Source of the DNA: Alphaproteobacteria bacterium
GTDB taxonomy: Bacteria > Pseudomonadota > Alphaproteobacteria > Micropepsales > Micropepsaceae
Assembly: GCA_947473475.1 (NCBI GenBank)
Contig: CANJBZ010000001.1
Span: 1 to 64,000, forward strand
Length of the DNA: 64,000 bases
Reading direction: 5' to 3'
The notes under the pieces are model-generated. The model was not told the origin of the DNA. It ran no database searches and was given only the letters and a program-made list of their open reading frames with translations. Every line of letters starts with the position of its first letter. Within the stretch, counting starts at the first letter, position 1. The position numbers and the translations under genes are program-made. Shown one piece after another: positions 25,640-33,915 of this stretch.

Positions 25640-27319
25640 TTACGTTGGTTTGTCCGTCTTCTCAACCGACTTGACCGGCGTTTCGGGTTTCAACCCTTTG
25701 CGTTGCCGGGCCAGCGTCTCTTTCCCCGATGCTTCCCAATCGCCGCCCGTTGCGCGCGCGGCGAAGACATCCCAGGTGTCGTTCCAATCGCCCAGCGTGT
25801 AGCCGTGCCAGGGCGAACTCACCGATAGAGTTGGCAGCTTCAGTTCATCCCACAACGCGCGCGCATGTTCCATGTACTCGCGCGCCGGGAGCGCCAGCGG
25901 CGGCAGCGGCTTCTTCTGCGTGGCATCGATCAGCATGGTGGAATCGCCTTTGCCGCCGCCATATTGCGAGCCCTGTACGCCGCTGCGATAGGGCGCGATA
26001 TGCACATCCTCGATCGGGTTGGAGCGATAGGCGAGGGACCACAGCACGGCATCGACGCTGGAAGGATCGATGTCCTCGCTTACGGCGACCACGATCTTGC
26101 CGCAGCCAGTCTGGAAATTCGCGCAGGAATGCAATCCGCGCCACACTTCCGTTTGCGGCGCTCCGGCGGCGAATTGCAGAAAGATCACGGGCCGCAAATT
26201 CGTCAGCCGCTCGTGCATGACCACGCGTTTGATGCCTTTGATGCCCAAATGGTCACGCAAATGCGCCAGGAAGAACGGCTCGTAGGCGACCTTCTTGATG
26301 ACGCTGGATTCCGATGGTGTCACCTGGCTGATGATGGCGGCGAACACCGGCGCCTTCTTCATGGTGATCGCCGTCACCTGCATCTTCATGTTGAAGGCTT
26401 CGAGCGCCACGTAGCCGTTGCTTTCGCCAAAGGGCGCTTCGGGCTCCAGCCATTCCGGATCGATCAAGCCTTCGATGACGATCTCGGAATCGGCGGGCAC
26501 TTGCAGATCGACGCTGACGCATTTGACCATACGGATCGGCTCACCCGCGAGGGCTCCGGCCACACCCATTTCATCCATGTCGATGGCGAGCTTTTGCGGC
26601 GCGGTGAAGCACACCACCGGAGCGGCGCCGAGGACGATGGCGATGGGCATCGGCTCTTTGCGTGCGTTGTACTTCTGCCAGTGCACATAGCCGCCCGCGC
26701 CCCCCGCCGGACGTGCCACCATCCGTACCCCCAACCGGTCGGTGGCCTTTAGCGCCGCGCGGTACATGCCCATGTTCTGGATGCCGCTGTCGGGATCGCG
26801 CGTGATGCAAAGGGTTGCCGTCAGATACGGCGCGGAGTCGAATCCTGGGGTGGAAACGGGCACCGGTAGCCGCGCCAGACCACTGCCGGCCTGGGTCAGT
26901 TCGTCACCTCGCCACACCACCTCCTGACACGGCGCGGCCTCTACCAGAATTGGCGGAATGGGATGCGCGATGGCGCGGTCCCAGGCAGGGCCGATGTCCT
27001 CCACCTTTTGTCCCATGCCGAGCGCATAGATGCGGGGCGACGCTGCAAGCGCGCCGACGACAACCGGCATGTCGTAATGCCGTCCCTTGGCATCCACGAC
27101 GTTGGTGAACAGGAAGGCGCGGCGCTCATCCTCCGGCACACCGCCGAGAAACTGCCACCGCACCAGGGGGTGCAGCTCGGTGTCCTTGTTGATGGGGCGG
27201 TCGACGCGGACCAGCAGCCCCTCGCGTTCGAGGTCTGCCAGATGCGACTGGAAGTCCAGCCGTGGACCGGCCCCGCTTGCGGCAGCCGGGCGGCCGAAGC
27301 TCTCGGTAGAAGCGGTCAT
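25640..27319 (-). CDS. UbiD-family decarboxylase, second copy
   Basis: About 559 residues from ATG 27319, with GGGGG upstream; the longer frame to 27391 would reach into the divergent promoter. UbiD features include VHWQKYNARKEPMPIAIVLG, CVSVDLQVPADSEIVIEG and the catalytic-region motif EPEAPFGESNGYV. It differs clearly from the UbiD at 12828, so different substrates are likely. It lies between the NCS2 permease (same strand, 29 bp downstream) and the divergent Mo hydroxylase gene. Confidence 0.92.
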   Translation of the reverse strand: MTASTESFGRPAAASGAGPRLDFQSHLADLEREGLLVRVDRPINKDTELHPLVRWQFLGGVPEDERRAFLFTNVVDAKGRHYDMPVVVGALAASPRIYALGMGQKVEDIGPAWDRAIAHPIPPILVEAAPCQEVVWRGDELTQAGSGLARLPVPVSTPGFDSAPYLTATLCITRDPDSGIQNMGMYRAALKATDRLGVRMVARPAGGAGGYVHWQKYNARKEPMPIAIVLGAAPVVCFTAPQKLAIDMDEMGVAGALAGEPIRMVKCVSVDLQVPADSEIVIEGLIDPEWLEPEAPFGESNGYVALEAFNMKMQVTAITMKKAPVFAAIISQVTPSESSVIKKVAYEPFFLAHLRDHLGIKGIKRVVMHERLTNLRPVIFLQFAAGAPQTEVWRGLHSCANFQTGCGKIVVAVSEDIDPSSVDAVLWSLAYRSNPIEDVHIAPYRSGVQGSQYGGGKGDSTMLIDATQKKPLPPLALPAREYMEHARALWDELKLPTLSVSSPWHGYTLGDWNDTWDVFAARATGGDWEASGKETLARQRKGLKPETPVKSVEKTDKPT

Positions 27320-27376
27320 AGGCAGCCCCCAAACACGCGGAAAATCGCGGCAAATCGGGCCGTACAATGGGCCGAT

Positions 27377-27398
27377 CCGCCGTCTTTGCAAAGGGCGG
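27377..27398. promoter_or_regulatory. Dyad in the UbiD / Mo-hydroxylase divergent promoter
   Basis: CTTTGCAAAG (27384-27393) is a perfect 10-bp palindrome flanked by CCGCC and GGCGG. It lies about 58 bp upstream of one ATG and 70 bp upstream of the other, and is a plausible shared operator. Confidence 0.35.
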
Positions 27399-27467
27399 AG
27401 GATGCGCTTATTGCCTTAAGCTACAGGCGCAAACATCGCTGAGCGGCACGCCGCCGGGGAGGCTTCG

Positions 27468-29828
27468 ATGGCCAGCAAACAGGACGATTCCACCGGCGCG
27501 CAACGGCACAATCGTCCGCGCTATTTCGGTGCGGCCGTCAAGCGCACGGAAGATCCCGCGCTCGTCACGGGCCGTGGCCATTTCGTCGACGACATTCGTT
27601 TGCCCGGTACCTTGCATGCCTGTTTCGTCCGCAGCGCGCATGCCCATGCGCGAATCCGCGGCATCGACAAGTCAGCGGCCCTTGCGCTTCCCGGCGTACA
27701 TGCGGTGCTGACTTACGCGGATTTGCCTGAACCTGCGCAGAAACCGCTGACGCTGCTCGTTCCAAACCCCGCCATTACGCAACTCTTCACGCCAATGGTG
27801 CTGGTGAACAAGGAAGCGTGTTACGTCGGTGAACCCATCGCAATGGTGGTCGCGGACACGCGCTACATCGCCGAAGATGCCGCCGCGCTGGTGGACGTGG
27901 ATTACGAAATTCTTCCCGCGGTTTCGGATTGTGCCGGCGCGCTAGCACCTGACGCGCCGCGCGCGCATGAGGGCACGCCGTCCAATATCTCCGCACGCAT
28001 TCCGTTCAGCCATGGCGACAACGATGCCGCCTTCGCGAAGGCCGCGCATATTTTCCAGGAAAGCCTGCATACGCATCGCGGCGGGCCGTTCTTTATGGAA
28101 TGCCGGGGACTTATTGCCGCTTACGACGGTATCTCCGAATCCTACACGGTTTACATCTCCTCCCAGGGCGCGCACCGCATCAAACGCTGTTTCCTCGATG
28201 CGCTGGACCTGAACGACAACGAGATGCGTGTCATCACGCCGGATGTCGGCGGAGGATTCGGACCGAAGGGCGCGCTGTATCCGGAATATCCCTGCGTCGC
28301 GGTTGCTGCGAAATTGCTTGGGCGCCCGGTCAAATGGATCGAGGACCGGCGCGAGAATTTCGTGGCGACGCATCAGGAGCGCGATGAATATTGGGACATG
28401 GAAATCGCCATCGATGCGGACGGTAAAATCCAAGGCCTGCGCGGCCGCATGCTGCATGACGGCGGCGCTTACCTTCCCTGGGGCTTAACCGTGCCGTGGA
28501 TCGCCGCGACGACAGTGCCCGGTCCGTATGTGATTCCGAGCTTCAAGATGGAAGTGATCTCCGTCTTCACGAACAAGATCTCCACCACGCCCGTGCGCGG
28601 CGCGGGGCGTCCGGCGGGTGTGTTCGTGATGGAACGGTTGATGGATCGCGTTGCGCGCGAACTGAACCTCGATCGCGCCGAAGTGCGCCGGCGGAATTTC
28701 GTTCAGCCCGAGCAGATGCCCTACAAAGTCGGCATTATTTTCCGCGACGGACGGCCTGTTGTCTATGACAGTGGCGACTATCCCACTTGCCAGGCGACCG
28801 CGCTGCGTGCGGCTGATTATGATGGCTTCGCCGTGCGTCAGAAGGATGCGCGCGCCAAGGGCCGTTACATCGGCATCGGAATTGGCAACGCCGTGGAAGC
28901 GACGGGGCTCGGCCCTTATGAAGGCGTCACGGTGCGCATTTCGACCACCGGCAAAATCAGCATGTACACGGGGGCCACACCGCACGGCCAATCGCACAAG
29001 ACGATTCTGGCGCAGATCGCGGCCGATGAATTGGGTGCCGACTACGAAGACATTGCGGTCGTCACCGGCGATACGGCCGGCATATCGCTTGGCACGGGCA
29101 CGTTTGCGGCACGTACCGCCGTGAACGCGGGATCGTCGGCGTATATGGCGGCGGTTGAAGTGGCCAAAAAGCTGAAATTGATTGCAGCCGATCTGCTGCA
29201 ATGCGCGCCCGGCGATATCGAATTGAACAACGGTTTTGCCATGATGCGCGATGCGCCCGAGAGACGGAAGCACTTCCGCGAATTGGCGTTCAAGGCGGCC
29301 GGTATGCCGGGCGTTTCGATGGCAGGCGGATTAACGCCGGGCATCGAGCACACCGCCTATTTCACGCCCGATCAGTCGACGTATTCCAACGGCACGCATG
29401 TGGCGGAAGTAGAAGTCGACGTCGAAACCGGCGGCGTCGAAATTCTGCGCTACGTCGTGATGCACGATTGCGGCAGGGTCATCAATCCGATGGTGGTGGC
29501 GGGACAGGTGCAAGGCGGCGTCGCGCACGGCGTAGGCAACGCGCTGTTCGAGCGGATGCTGTATGACGCCAATGCCCAGCCGGTAAACGCCAATTTCGGC
29601 GAATATCTGCTGCCCGGCTCGACCGATGTGCCGACCGTCGAGCTGCACCACATGGAAACGCCGTCGCCGCTCAATCCCATCGGCGTCAAAGGGGCGGGCG
29701 AGGGCGGCACGATCCCGGCCATAGCCGCGATCATCGCTGCGGTGGAAAACGCGCTTCAGCCCTTCGACGTGAAAATCACGGAATCGCCGATTTCACCGGG
29801 CCGGCTGATGCAGTTGATCCGTTCTTGA
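27468..29828 (+). CDS. Xanthine-dehydrogenase-family molybdopterin-binding (CoxL-like) subunit
   Basis: Large catalytic subunit of a molybdenum hydroxylase, 786 residues. Domain a/b hammerhead is about residues 20-130; the Mo-binding domain follows. Motifs are DVGGGFGPKG, TTPVRGAGRPAGVFVMERLMD and the catalytic-glutamate segment GVKGAGEGG near residue 745. The CO-dehydrogenase active loop AYxCSFR is absent, so this is not form I CODH. The FAD (CoxM) and 2Fe-2S (CoxS) subunits are not adjacent. GGGGAGG precedes the ATG. It is divergent from UbiD and may hydroxylate the same (hetero)aromatic substrate. Confidence 0.92.
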   Translation: MASKQDDSTGAQRHNRPRYFGAAVKRTEDPALVTGRGHFVDDIRLPGTLHACFVRSAHAHARIRGIDKSAALALPGVHAVLTYADLPEPAQKPLTLLVPNPAITQLFTPMVLVNKEACYVGEPIAMVVADTRYIAEDAAALVDVDYEILPAVSDCAGALAPDAPRAHEGTPSNISARIPFSHGDNDAAFAKAAHIFQESLHTHRGGPFFMECRGLIAAYDGISESYTVYISSQGAHRIKRCFLDALDLNDNEMRVITPDVGGGFGPKGALYPEYPCVAVAAKLLGRPVKWIEDRRENFVATHQERDEYWDMEIAIDADGKIQGLRGRMLHDGGAYLPWGLTVPWIAATTVPGPYVIPSFKMEVISVFTNKISTTPVRGAGRPAGVFVMERLMDRVARELNLDRAEVRRRNFVQPEQMPYKVGIIFRDGRPVVYDSGDYPTCQATALRAADYDGFAVRQKDARAKGRYIGIGIGNAVEATGLGPYEGVTVRISTTGKISMYTGATPHGQSHKTILAQIAADELGADYEDIAVVTGDTAGISLGTGTFAARTAVNAGSSAYMAAVEVAKKLKLIAADLLQCAPGDIELNNGFAMMRDAPERRKHFRELAFKAAGMPGVSMAGGLTPGIEHTAYFTPDQSTYSNGTHVAEVEVDVETGGVEILRYVVMHDCGRVINPMVVAGQVQGGVAHGVGNALFERMLYDANAQPVNANFGEYLLPGSTDVPTVELHHMETPSPLNPIGVKGAGEGGTIPAIAAIIAAVENALQPFDVKITESPISPGRLMQLIRS

Positions 29829-29918
29829 ATAGTGTCACCGGAAGGTTTCTCGCATTCCATGCGTCACGCCTGTGAAGAAGATAGCGTTACGATCCTTTTA
29901 GAGGAACCGGCGGCCTCG

Positions 29919-30317
29919 CTAAATCCAACTCTCCACGCGCAATCCCGGCACCCGATCGAATTCGCGCCGGTTGTACGTCACGACAATCAGGCCTTCGCTG
30001 CGCGCATGGGCAGCGATCATCATGTCATGGAGGCCAATAGGCGTTCCTGACGATTCAAGGTCTGCTCTTATTTCGCCGTAGTGCATTGCTGCTTTTTCGG
30101 CAAATGGCAGCACTTCAAGCCGGGCTGCAAAATGCGCGATGGCCTCTAGATTTTGTAAGCGCCGTGCAGATTTCTGCGCGCCAAATTGCAATTCGGCGAG
30201 CGTAATGCTCGATATGCTGATCGCATTTACCGACCTCTCGAATTTTCCCCGCAGTGGTTCTGGACGAGCTTTGATCACGTGAATGCAAATGTCCGTGTCC
30301 AGCATGTACTGCAGCAT
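29919..30317 (-). CDS. vapC: PIN-domain toxin VapC
   Basis: Type II toxin RNase of about 132 residues. PIN acidic residues are seen in MLDTDICIHVIK (D7, D9), the E of TLAELQFGA, and the C-terminal DMMIAAHARS and VVTYNRREFDRV. The start ATG 30317 overlaps the vapB stop by one base (TGATG), showing translational coupling. An in-frame ATG four codons later is also possible. Confidence 0.92.
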   Translation of the reverse strand: MLQYMLDTDICIHVIKARPEPLRGKFERSVNAISISSITLAELQFGAQKSARRLQNLEAIAHFAARLEVLPFAEKAAMHYGEIRADLESSGTPIGLHDMMIAAHARSEGLIVVTYNRREFDRVPGLRVESWI

Positions 30318-30556
30318 CAGAGCGATTCGCGTTCCTGCGGAGGCGGATCGACGCGCTCCGCCATGAAATCGTCGCTTACCTGTGGCCCGTCGCAGAAGAA
30401 GGTATCCCATCGTTTGCCGATGGGTATGATGATCCGGCTGATGCCGACTTTGATAATTTCCACTTCGTGGACGCCCTCCGGAAACGCGACGCCTTTGGGT
30501 AGCCGCACGGCTTGACTGCGATTGGACTTGAAAAGGGTTGTGCGCGTCATACTCAT
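30317..30556 (-). CDS. vapB: VapB-type AbrB/SpoVT antitoxin
   Basis: About 79 residues with the swapped-hairpin antitoxin motif TTLFKSNRSQAVRLPKG at the N-terminus and a C-terminal arm to bind VapC. It precedes vapC in the usual antitoxin-first order. ATG 30556 or 30550 are both possible; neither has a strong ribosome-binding site. Confidence 0.9.
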   Translation of the reverse strand: MSMTRTTLFKSNRSQAVRLPKGVAFPEGVHEVEIIKVGISRIIIPIGKRWDTFFCDGPQVSDDFMAERVDPPPQERESL

Positions 30557-30609
30557 CGCCAAGGTATATCCCAACTGGATTTACGCTGTAATCTGCACGA
30601 ATTCAATGT

Positions 30610-31995
30610 TTACGGCGAAATTTCTTCCAGCACGCGGCCCTTGGTTTCGATGGCGAAGAGGCCAACGATGATTGATGCCCCAAGCGCGACCAAGCCGAAG
30701 GTCAGAAACACCGTCTGCAACCCGCCATCCGCCACCAGCATGCCCACGATGTTCGGCCCGATGATGGAGGCAAGCCGCAGCCAAGCCGTGGCGGCGCCGA
30801 CCGCAAGCGCGCGGCTGCGGGTGGGATAAAGTTCGGGCGTGTACAGATAAACCGCGAGCGACATGGTGCCGGTGAACATATTGCTCACCGTTCCCAGCAG
30901 CAGCACGCGAAACGGCGTTGTCGGCCCAATGTACCAAAGCGCGATCAGCGCCAGGGCCGAACCGGCAAAGGCCGCAACAAACCAGGCACGCCGCCCGGTC
31001 AGATCGATCAGCATGGCGCAGGCGAAACTGGCAAACAGCGTCAGCACGTTGGTGAGCAATTGGTATTGCAGCGCGACGTTCAGCGGCAGATGAAACACGG
31101 TACTATACAAAGTCGGCATCCAGGTCGCGAGCCCATAGTTGACGAAATACGTCGCGAACCACATCACCCAAACGACAAGCGTGCGGCGCAGATAATGCGG
31201 CCCAAAGACGTCACGCCACGTGCTGTGTTTGAGCGGCGCTGAAATCGAAAGGGCGGGCATCGGCAGCGGCCGTCCCAAAGCCTTTTCGGTGCCTTCTTCG
31301 ACAGTCCGCAAAGCAGCTTCCGCCTCCACGTAACGGCCGCGGGATGCGAGCCAGCGTGGCGATTCCGGTAGCAGGCGCTGCAGAAACAGCACCAGCAGAG
31401 ACGGCAACGCACCGACCAGGAACATGGATTGCCAGCCGAAATGCGGCACCAGCCACAAGCCAACCACCGAAGCCGCCAAAATCCCGGTGGGAAAGACCAG
31501 CTCGAACAGCAGCACGAAGCGGCCGCGTGCTTTGGCCTTGGCAAGCTCGCCGATATAGGTGGCGGCCACGGGCACTTCGCCGCCCAGGCCAAATCCTTGC
31601 AACGTGCGCAGAACCAGTAGCGACGTGTAATCCCATGAAAATGCGCAGGCCATGCTGAGCACGCTGAACGTCGCAATGGCGCCAAGCAATGCCGGCATGC
31701 GCCCATAGCGCTGGGCCACCCAGCCGAAGAACAGCGCGCCAAACAACTGGCCGAAGAAACCCGCGGATATCAACAACCCGATTTCCGGCGGCGTCAGTTT
31801 CCACAGCGGCACAATCACCGGAAGAATGTAGGCAATGGCCAGCGCATCGAAGGCGTCGAAGAAGGTCGCGGTGCCGATAATGATACGGGCGCGGATTTGC
31901 CACGCCGTGATGGGCAGCCGCTCGATGCGCGCTGCCACCTCGCCCGCATAGGCGGCGCGCCGTTCGTCCTCGGTGTCGCTCGGAACCGCTGCCAT
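30610..31995 (-). CDS. MFS transporter (SV2 / aromatic-acid or sugar-porter type)
   Basis: Twelve-helix major facilitator, 461 residues. Signatures are FDAFDALAIAYILP in TM1, the loop 2-3 motif GWVAQRYGRMPALL, LPESPRWL at the end of TM6, and YTPELYPTRSRALAVG. The TM1 acidic pattern suggests proton-coupled uptake of an organic or aromatic acid. It lies just downstream of the HyuA/HyuB genes and on the same strand, so it may carry their substrate. Confidence 0.9.
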   Translation of the reverse strand: MAAVPSDTEDERRAAYAGEVAARIERLPITAWQIRARIIIGTATFFDAFDALAIAYILPVIVPLWKLTPPEIGLLISAGFFGQLFGALFFGWVAQRYGRMPALLGAIATFSVLSMACAFSWDYTSLLVLRTLQGFGLGGEVPVAATYIGELAKAKARGRFVLLFELVFPTGILAASVVGLWLVPHFGWQSMFLVGALPSLLVLFLQRLLPESPRWLASRGRYVEAEAALRTVEEGTEKALGRPLPMPALSISAPLKHSTWRDVFGPHYLRRTLVVWVMWFATYFVNYGLATWMPTLYSTVFHLPLNVALQYQLLTNVLTLFASFACAMLIDLTGRRAWFVAAFAGSALALIALWYIGPTTPFRVLLLGTVSNMFTGTMSLAVYLYTPELYPTRSRALAVGAATAWLRLASIIGPNIVGMLVADGGLQTVFLTFGLVALGASIIVGLFAIETKGRVLEEISP

Positions 31996-32013
31996 CTCCC
32001 GATCCCCTCCCGG

Positions 32014-33915
32014 TCAGGCGGAAAGGTCATCCTCCTCCAGAAAGGAAAAGGATGCCATGCCGCAACAGGAAATCCGCAAACATGGAATGGGCGGATGCTC
32101 GGCGCGCTTGGCCGCAAGTTCGGTCGCCGTAAGCCCCTTCATGGGGGCCTTTTGACTCGCGACGCGGCGCTTATGGGTTTCTGCCAGGGCGGTGCGTTCC
32201 GTGGTCGTCGCCGCTACATCGACCGCGAACGTCACCGGATCGAGCACCACGCCATAATAATCGCGCGCGGCAGCGAGTGAGACATACCCTTGGCGCACAT
32301 CGGCTGCCACACGCTCCGGCGGCCGTTCCAGCGGCGAGCCGAAACCGCCGCCGCCGCCTGAACGCAGCGCATACGCATCGCCCGGCTTCAATGGCGCGGT
32401 CAAAACCTTCGCGTTGACGCGCTCCTTATCCCATTCGCCATTGCGCCGCAGCAGCACTTGATTGCCGGTGCCCTCCAGTCCGCCATCGAGCCCCCATGGT
32501 AAACAATGCGCGCGGTCGATGCTGGCGTTCAGCGTGACATCGCTCAGCGCGCGCACGACGGTTTCGCATCCCAAGCCGCCGCGGTATTTGCCTGGACCGC
32601 CGGAATCGGGGATCAGCGCATAGCGTTCGATCAATAGGGGGTATTTGGTTTCAAGCTGCTCGCGCGGCGAATTGTGCGTGTCGCCGTCATTGATGCAAAC
32701 GGTCGCGGATTCGCCGTCGCTGTTGTATTTGGCGCCCCAGCCGCCGCCGAGCGGCCCCATATGCGCCAGGAAAAACTTTCCGTCTTTCGGATCGATGCCA
32801 TGCACCAGCGAGACGCACAGATCGGCATGATGGCCGGCGATTACTTTGTCGGAAATCGCGTCCGCCATCGCCTTGAACACCGTGTCGATCACGGTCATGG
32901 GAAAGGTCATCCACCAGCGCATTGGCGCGGGGCGCGTCGCGGAGATCACCCTGCCGGGCGGAATGATGACTTTCAAATTGCGGAACGAGCCGTCATTGAT
33001 CGGATAGTCGGTGGGCGAGGTCAGGCATTTGAACGCCACCTGCGCGCAAGCCGTACCTGTCGTGATGCCGGAATTGTAGAATCCGCGCACCTGCTTGGAG
33101 ACATCCGAAAGGTCGATGGTGATTTCATCGCCTTTGACTTCCACGCGGACTTTGATCGGGATGGGAACGCCGATGACGACGCCATCATCGTCCATGAAGG
33201 ATTCGGCTTCATAAATGCCATCGGGAATGGCGCGTGTGCGGGCGCGGGCTGCTTTTTCGGATTGATCCATGAGGATGGCGATAGCGCCCTGGACTTCTTT
33301 GCGGCCATAACGGTTGACCAGTTCCAGAAAGCGCCGTTCGCCGGTTTTGACCGCCGTGATCTGGGCGCGCAGATCGCCCATGGCGCGTTCGGGAATGCGG
33401 ACATTCATACGGATGATGTCGATCAGGTCCTGATTGATGACGCCGCGGCGCGCATATTTGACGATCGGAATCTGGATGCCTTCGGAGAAAATATCCGTGG
33501 TCACGCCGCCAAGCTGGCCGCCGACATCCTGCCAATGCGCCATGCAGCAGGAAAAGCCGATCAGATCGCCCTCGTGGAAAATGGGAATGCTGAAGGTGAA
33601 ATGGTTGAGGTGGCTTCCCGTGATATACGCATCATTGGTGACAAGAATATCGCCGGGCTCGATGCCTTCGCGGCCGAAATGTTTGAGTTTGGCTTTTATG
33701 GTTTCAGCCATGCCGCGAATGAAAGTCGGCAGGCCCAGGCTGATCGAGACGGTTTCGCCCTCGGCCGTAAAAAGACCGACCGTAAAATCCAGCGCCTCGT
33801 AGATGATCATGTTGTAGGCGGTGCGCATGAGATTGGTCTTCATCTCTTCCGTCACGGCAATGACGCCGTTGCGCACGATCTCGACAAGCACGGGGGTGAC
33901 GCGGAACTCGCTCAT
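32014..33915 (-). CDS. hyuB: Hydantoinase B / oxoprolinase / acetone carboxylase alpha family (HyuB)
   Basis: A 633-residue partner of HyuA in ATP-dependent amidohydrolases or carboxylases. Motifs include FIRGMAETIK, GDILVTNDAYITGSHLNHFTFSIP (shown in part), and RAHCLPWGLDGGLEGTGNQV. The start overlaps the hyuA stop by four bases (ATGA). The last 40 residues, with CLRISCC, are an unusual cysteine-rich tail. The reaction is ring opening of a hydantoin/oxoproline-like lactam or carboxylation of a ketone; the sequence does not decide. Confidence 0.92.
   Translation of the reverse strand: MSEFRVTPVLVEIVRNGVIAVTEEMKTNLMRTAYNMIIYEALDFTVGLFTAEGETVSISLGLPTFIRGMAETIKAKLKHFGREGIEPGDILVTNDAYITGSHLNHFTFSIPIFHEGDLIGFSCCMAHWQDVGGQLGGVTTDIFSEGIQIPIVKYARRGVINQDLIDIIRMNVRIPERAMGDLRAQITAVKTGERRFLELVNRYGRKEVQGAIAILMDQSEKAARARTRAIPDGIYEAESFMDDDGVVIGVPIPIKVRVEVKGDEITIDLSDVSKQVRGFYNSGITTGTACAQVAFKCLTSPTDYPINDGSFRNLKVIIPPGRVISATRPAPMRWWMTFPMTVIDTVFKAMADAISDKVIAGHHADLCVSLVHGIDPKDGKFFLAHMGPLGGGWGAKYNSDGESATVCINDGDTHNSPREQLETKYPLLIERYALIPDSGGPGKYRGGLGCETVVRALSDVTLNASIDRAHCLPWGLDGGLEGTGNQVLLRRNGEWDKERVNAKVLTAPLKPGDAYALRSGGGGGFGSPLERPPERVAADVRQGYVSLAAARDYYGVVLDPVTFAVDVAATTTERTALAETHKRRVASQKAPMKGLTATELAAKRAEHPPIPCLRISCCGMASFSFLEEDDLSA

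Noticed and set aside
27468-29828. Calling the Mo subunit a form I CO dehydrogenase
   Set aside because: The active-site loop AYxCSFR is absent and no coxM/coxS genes are adjacent.
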